Shown: in pieces, positions 60,538-64,000 of the stretch
How the letters are laid out: each line of letters begins with the position of its first letter
How positions within the stretch are numbered: the stretch's first letter is position 1
Made by a program: the position numbers and the translations under genes
Source of the DNA: Actinomycetaceae bacterium
Lineage (GTDB): Bacteria; Actinomycetota; Actinomycetes; Actinomycetales; Actinomycetaceae
DNA length: 64,000 nucleotides
Direction of reading: 5' to 3'
Assembly (NCBI GenBank): GCA_030524055.1
Contig: JAUNHH010000005.1
Location: forward strand, 72,334 to 136,333
Notes under the pieces: generated by a model
Databases searched by the model: none
The model's input: the letters and a program-made list of their open reading frames with translations, nothing else
What the model was told of the DNA's origin: nothing

Positions 60538-61959
60538 ATGACCACTGCACTTGCCGTTGACCTCGGCTCTGCCTCCGGACGCATCCTGGCAGGCACCCTT
60601 GAAGATGGACGTATTGCCATTACGGAAATCCACCGTTTTAAACATGAGGCCCAACGTCAAGACGGCCACCTCGTGTGGGATGTGGACACAATGTGGGACG
60701 AGATTGTTCAGGGGCTGCGCGCAGCAGTTGACCAATTTCCGGACGCTTCTTCTGTCTCAGTAGACACCTGGGGTGTTGATTTTGTGCCGCTGGATGCCAA
60801 CGATCAGCCAGTTGGCCCAGCGCGCGCCTACCGCGATGAGCGCACCACCCGCACCCTGGACGCCTTCCGCGAGCGCGTCAGCGACCGTGACTTTTTCTCT
60901 TTGACCGGTATTGCTCCGGCCACCATTAATACGGCGAATCAACTTTTTGCTTTGCGGGCCGAAGAACCCGAATTGGCTGAAAAAATCCAGACGATTCTCC
61001 TTCTCCCGGACTTTTTCGCATGGAAACTGAGCGGCGTTAAGGGCTGGTCGCGCTCGATTGCGTCATCAACAGGGTTGTGTCAGCCGGGCTCTGGCGCCTG
61101 GTCCGATGAGGTCTTCCGTCTTTTAGAGATTCCGCGTACCTGGGTGGGGTCATTGGAGTCAGATCTGACGGTGGTTGGCCCGTGCACCGTCCCAGGATTA
61201 GAACATTTAACTGTGGTGCGTGGTGGCGCCCATGATACGGCGTGTGCTGTCCATGCTTTGCCGATTGACGAGGGCGTTGACGCCTGGTGGTTGTCGTGCG
61301 GGTCCTGGTCTGTGCTGGGCGCAATGGAAGATCATGCGTTGACAACGGATGCGGCTTTTGAATTGGGGATGACGAATGAGTCGCGCACCGATGGGGGAGT
61401 GCGTCCCTTATTCAATATTACGGGTATGTGGATTTTGCAGGAGTTGCAACGTGAGTGGGAGAGGCAGGGCCGGCCCACGGATACTGATGAGTTGGTGGCG
61501 GCTGCCCGTCAATGCCCGACTCCTAATGCGTTGATTAATCCTGATGATCCGCGTTTTGCGGAACCTGGGGAGATGGTCGAAAAGATTAATGCTGCCCTAT
61601 CCGAAGGGAACGAGGGCGCAGCCGCGGTACTGCCGGCTTCTGACGCTGAATATGTGCGTCTCGTTATTGAATCTTTCGCTGCGCGTTATGCGCGCGGTAT
61701 TGATGATCTTGCAGCGATTACGGGGCGTCGCCCGGAGCAACTCAATATTGTCGGTGGCGGGTCGCGTAACCATCTTCTGTGTGACTTGACGGCCACAGCG
61801 GCGAATATGCGCGTGGTGGCTGGCCCTGTCGAGGCTTCGATTCTGGGTTCTCTTCTGGCTCAGCTGGAAGTTCTTGGCCATGTGGATGCCGCATCGCGTC
61901 CTGGCATTATTGCTGCTACTGCTCACACCCATGTCCATGAGCCTCATGTTGACAAATAA
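60538..61959 (+). CDS. FGGY kinase, rhamnulokinase-like, probable L-fuculokinase
   Basis: 473 aa. Phosphate loop ALAVDLGSASGRIL; VSVDTWGVDFVPLD; NTANQLFAL; second domain GGAHDTACAVHALP, LSCGSWSVLGAM and the ATP motif LNIVGGGSRNHLLCDLTA. Sequence is nearest RhaB, but the neighbours fucI and fucU imply L-fuculose as substrate. ATG 60538 (GGAAAGG upstream) is preferred; the frame to 60406 is not supported. Overlaps the LacI gene. Confidence 0.92.
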   Translation: MTTALAVDLGSASGRILAGTLEDGRIAITEIHRFKHEAQRQDGHLVWDVDTMWDEIVQGLRAAVDQFPDASSVSVDTWGVDFVPLDANDQPVGPARAYRDERTTRTLDAFRERVSDRDFFSLTGIAPATINTANQLFALRAEEPELAEKIQTILLLPDFFAWKLSGVKGWSRSIASSTGLCQPGSGAWSDEVFRLLEIPRTWVGSLESDLTVVGPCTVPGLEHLTVVRGGAHDTACAVHALPIDEGVDAWWLSCGSWSVLGAMEDHALTTDAAFELGMTNESRTDGGVRPLFNITGMWILQELQREWERQGRPTDTDELVAAARQCPTPNALINPDDPRFAEPGEMVEKINAALSEGNEGAAAVLPASDAEYVRLVIESFAARYARGIDDLAAITGRRPEQLNIVGGGSRNHLLCDLTATAANMRVVAGPVEASILGSLLAQLEVLGHVDAASRPGIIAATAHTHVHEPHVDK

Positions 61960-62929
61960 GCGGGTGTCACAATCTGACGTTGCCCGAATGGCCGGTGTGT
62001 CAACGAATACCGTGTCACGGGTGGTGCGTGGAGATCCAGAGGTGTCCTCGGAAACTCGCGCGCGGATTGAGGCCCTTCTTGATGAAGTGGGGTATCGCCC
62101 GAATTATGCGGCCCGGTCGTTAGCGTCACGGCGCACAGGGGTGCTGCATATTGCGCTTGCGGCGCCAATGTTTCACGGTCATGGTCGCACGCTCTTGGCG
62201 GTGATGAATGCGGCGTCATTGGCAGGTTTCCACGTGTCGGTGTCGAATTTGTGGGAGCGTGAAGGGCGCCATGATAGTGGCTTGGCGCCTTTTGATGTTG
62301 ATGCTGTGGTTGTCCTTGGTGGCCAGGATCCGACAGTGGAAATGGCGCTGCAGGTTGGTCAGCGTGTACCCACTGTCTTATTGCTGTCGTCGGAGCAGAA
62401 ATTGTCTGGGGTCTCCACTGTTGCGGTGGATAATATTCGGGGGTCTCGCCTGGCCACGGAACATATTGTCCGCCAGGGTGTCGATGATATTGTGCATCTG
62501 GCTGGCCCGCGGTCGTGGGGGGATGCGGGCACCCGTCAACTTGGTTTTGAGCAGGTTTGTGCTGAAGCTGGAGTTGAGGGCGAGATTCTTCCTGCTGATT
62601 CGTGGAATGCCCGTGACGGGTACGATGCTATTCGTCATTTGGCTGATTTGCCGGTGGGGTTGGTATGTGCCAATGACCAATTGGCAATGGGGGCGATTCG
62701 TGCCATCCATGAACGCGGGGTGCCTATCCCACGGGGGGTGCGTGTGGTGGGCTTTGACGATATGGATGGAGCTGATTGTTTTGTCCCGCCTCTGACCACT
62801 ATTCGCCAGCCTTTTGATCGTGTGGGACGCACGGCAGTGCGGCTTGTGCGCCAAATGCTTGATGGTGAGGGCGTAGCTGATGTCCTCATCGAACCGGAGT
62901 TGGTTATTCGAGCAAGTTCCACACCCTAA
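61946..62929 (+). CDS. LacI-family regulator of the fucose locus
   Basis: 327 aa. HTH: VSQSDVARMAGVSTNTVSRVVRGDPEVSSETRARI (split), hinge YRPNYAARSLASRRTG, then a periplasmic-binding-type domain ending VRVVGFDDMDGADCFVPPLTTIRQPF (split). ATG 61946 overlaps the kinase end by 14 bases; ATG 61937 is possible. Likely represses the operon until L-fucose or fuculose 1-phosphate binds. Candidate operator at 54610. Confidence 0.94.
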   Translation: MLTNKRVSQSDVARMAGVSTNTVSRVVRGDPEVSSETRARIEALLDEVGYRPNYAARSLASRRTGVLHIALAAPMFHGHGRTLLAVMNAASLAGFHVSVSNLWEREGRHDSGLAPFDVDAVVVLGGQDPTVEMALQVGQRVPTVLLLSSEQKLSGVSTVAVDNIRGSRLATEHIVRQGVDDIVHLAGPRSWGDAGTRQLGFEQVCAEAGVEGEILPADSWNARDGYDAIRHLADLPVGLVCANDQLAMGAIRAIHERGVPIPRGVRVVGFDDMDGADCFVPPLTTIRQPFDRVGRTAVRLVRQMLDGEGVADVLIEPELVIRASSTP

Positions 62930-62985
62930 GGGCGGTGTCCTCATCGTCGAGTGAATCCACTGTTCCATTAGTGAAGGAGAAAATC

Positions 62986-63417
62986 ATGTTGTACGGTCCG
63001 ATGACTCATCCGCAGTTTTTGCGGGCTTTGGCGGCCAGTGGCCACGGGTCGAAGATTCTCATTGGGGATGGGAATTATCCGCATACGACGGGGGTGAATC
63101 CGCGTGCGGAGTTGGTGAGTTTGAATCTGGCTCCAGGTTTGCTCACGGTCAGCCAGATTTTGGCGGTCCTGAAGGACACTATTCCGATTGAAAAGGCTGA
63201 GCTTATGGTGCCCGAGCCTGGTCAGCCTGAGATTGATATTCCTGCTCATAGGGAGTATCGCGAGACTTTGCCCGATGTTGAGTTTGGCGAGATTCCTCGT
63301 TTTGCTTTCTATGAGGCTGCCCGTAGTGAGGATGTGGGCATTATGGTTGCCAGTGGTGATCAGCGCCTGTATGCGAATATTCTTCTCACTGTTGGGGTGC
63401 GGCAACCCGGGCAGTAG
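62986..63417 (+). CDS. fucU: L-fucose mutarotase (RbsD/FucU family)
   Basis: 143 aa. Interconverts the alpha and beta anomers of L-fucose before isomerisation. Motifs: THPQFLRALAASGHGSKILIGDGNYPH (split; His of SGHG is catalytic), NLAPGLLTVSQILAVLKDTIP and FAFYEAARS. ATG 62986 follows GAAGGAG. Completes the catabolic set; an aldolase (fucA) is not seen and may lie past the right edge. Confidence 0.95.
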   Translation: MLYGPMTHPQFLRALAASGHGSKILIGDGNYPHTTGVNPRAELVSLNLAPGLLTVSQILAVLKDTIPIEKAELMVPEPGQPEIDIPAHREYRETLPDVEFGEIPRFAFYEAARSEDVGIMVASGDQRLYANILLTVGVRQPGQ

Positions 63418-63433
63418 TGGCGTTTTCCGCTTT

Positions 63434-63471
63434 GCCCCGTTCTCGTTGATTGTCATTGACGAGGGCGGGGC
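63434..63471 (+). terminator. Paired repeats after fucU
   Basis: GCCCCGTTCTCGT (63434-63446) and ACGAGGGCGGGGC (63459-63471). As RNA the two TT/GG mismatches are G-U pairs, so a 13-bp stem forms, followed by CTCCTCTTTT. Confidence 0.65.
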
Positions 63472-63598
63472 TCCTCTTTTCCTACCTGCGCACATTGCTC
63501 TCATCTGCCTGTTGCGCACTTTCGTTTTACTGACTACTCTTGGGGTAACAGAAAGTTAATCGTCAAGGAAGTCGTCATCTGTAAAGGAGGGAGCGCCA

Positions 63599-64000
63599 GT
63601 GACCCGCCAAGAACGCGCAGACTTTATTCTCGATCGTCTTGCCGCTGAAGGTGAAGTTTCTGTTGCCAGTCTTGCCGATGACCTGGGCGTTTCCCTAGTG
63701 ACTATCCGTACCGCTTTAAAGGACCTCGAAGAAAGCGGTTATCTCATGCGCACCCATGGGGGAGCGCGCCCCACTGCCTACCGCAATATTCATTTGCGCC
63801 AAAGTGATCGTCCAGAGCAAAAAGATCGTATAGCGAAAGCCGCGGCCGCCATGATCCGCGACGAAGACCGCATTATGATCGAGGCCGGCACCACCTGCAG
63901 TCAGATCGTTAAGTACCTCAGCGCTCACCGGGGAGTGCAGATCGTGACAAACTCCGTCCTCGTTTTTGCCAATGCCCGATCCAATCCGAATCTGACAGTC
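63599..64000 (+). CDS. DeoR-family regulator, cut by the window edge
   Basis: First 134 codons seen. N-terminal HTH: ERADFILDRLAAEGEVSVASLADDLGVSLVTIRTALKDLEESGYLMRTHGGARP (split), the DeoR pattern, then the start of the sugar-phosphate-sensing domain (RIAKAAAAMIRDEDRIMIEAGTTCSQIVKYL, split). GTG 63599 follows AAAGGAGGG. A second regulator in the fucose locus, perhaps sensing fuculose 1-phosphate or controlling genes to the right. Confidence 0.9.
   Translation, partial: MTRQERADFILDRLAAEGEVSVASLADDLGVSLVTIRTALKDLEESGYLMRTHGGARPTAYRNIHLRQSDRPEQKDRIAKAAAAMIRDEDRIMIEAGTTCSQIVKYLSAHRGVQIVTNSVLVFANARSNPNLTV

Noticed and set aside
1-64000. tRNA or rRNA genes as integration targets
   Set aside because: No T-arm GTTCGAATC-type stretch with an acceptor stem and no rRNA-like sequence was found on either strand by reading.

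Overview
The window looks like the chromosome of a moderately GC-rich actinobacterium, most likely of the Actinomycetaceae (Actinomyces/Schaalia type). That rests on the PanD sequence, an MhuD/IsdG-like haem oxygenase behind a DtxR/IdeR-type box, the abundance of TetR, HxlR, ArsR, MerR, AraC and LacI regulators, and the carbohydrate transport gene mix. No rRNA, tRNA or core housekeeping block fixes the genus, so this is an inference.

Layout. (1) 1-8.1 kb is an imported and eroded accessory segment: a large serine recombinase whose start abuts a broken TraA/MobF-type relaxase fragment, an SMC/Rad50-like ATPase missing its first codons, a convergent winged-helix protein of unknown function, a decayed transposase, an intact panD, remnants of an AbiE toxin-antitoxin pair and an orphan ribbon-helix-helix antitoxin. 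(2) 8.1-12.8 kb: two MerR paralogues (one with an aldo/keto reductase partner), a TetR/SRPBCC operon with a perfect operator, a decayed ATP-binding gene and an intact VapBC module. (3) 12.9-26.3 kb: small hypothetical genes, a SUMF1-fold protein, a serine hydrolase, an ArsR/CDF metal-efflux pair, reductases, a sugar acetyltransferase plus lipoprotein, 3-methyladenine glycosylase, a flotillin and an excisionase-HTH/PIN pair. (4) 26.4-32.2 kb: a GlpP-like antiterminator, a leader terminator, and an MFS/SDR/FAD-oxidase/FGGY-kinase operon whose gene set matches the ygc cluster of E. coli (ygcP, S, W, U, E). (5) 32.3-36.9 kb: an ascorbate-family PTS (IIAB and IIC) and a P1B-like P-type ATPase. (6) 37-54 kb: redox and small-molecule enzymes, Dps, two unusual repeat arrays before a DUF4143 ATPase, and a TetR/MFS/rifampin-phosphotransferase-like operon. 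(7) 54.6-64 kb: an L-fucose catabolic locus (sugar ABC transporter, FucI, FGGY kinase, LacI regulator, FucU and a DeoR regulator cut by the window edge).

A 12-13 bp intergenic repeat, ACGAGGGCGGGGC or its complement, recurs more than twenty times from 8.6 kb to 63.5 kb and is absent from the first 8.6 kb. It therefore marks resident chromosome against the imported segment. Several copies are paired head to head behind genes and would act as transcript-end hairpins.

The most unusual structures are at 42.0-42.3 kb: seven copies of a 14-bp element on an exact 19-bp pitch, three forward then four reversed, followed by four tandem 23-bp units of which the last contains the start codon of a DUF4143-type ATPase. 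The SMC-like ATPase with its convergent partner (2.4-6.0 kb) is the best candidate for an undescribed defence-type locus. All functions here are read from sequence alone; no database search was possible.
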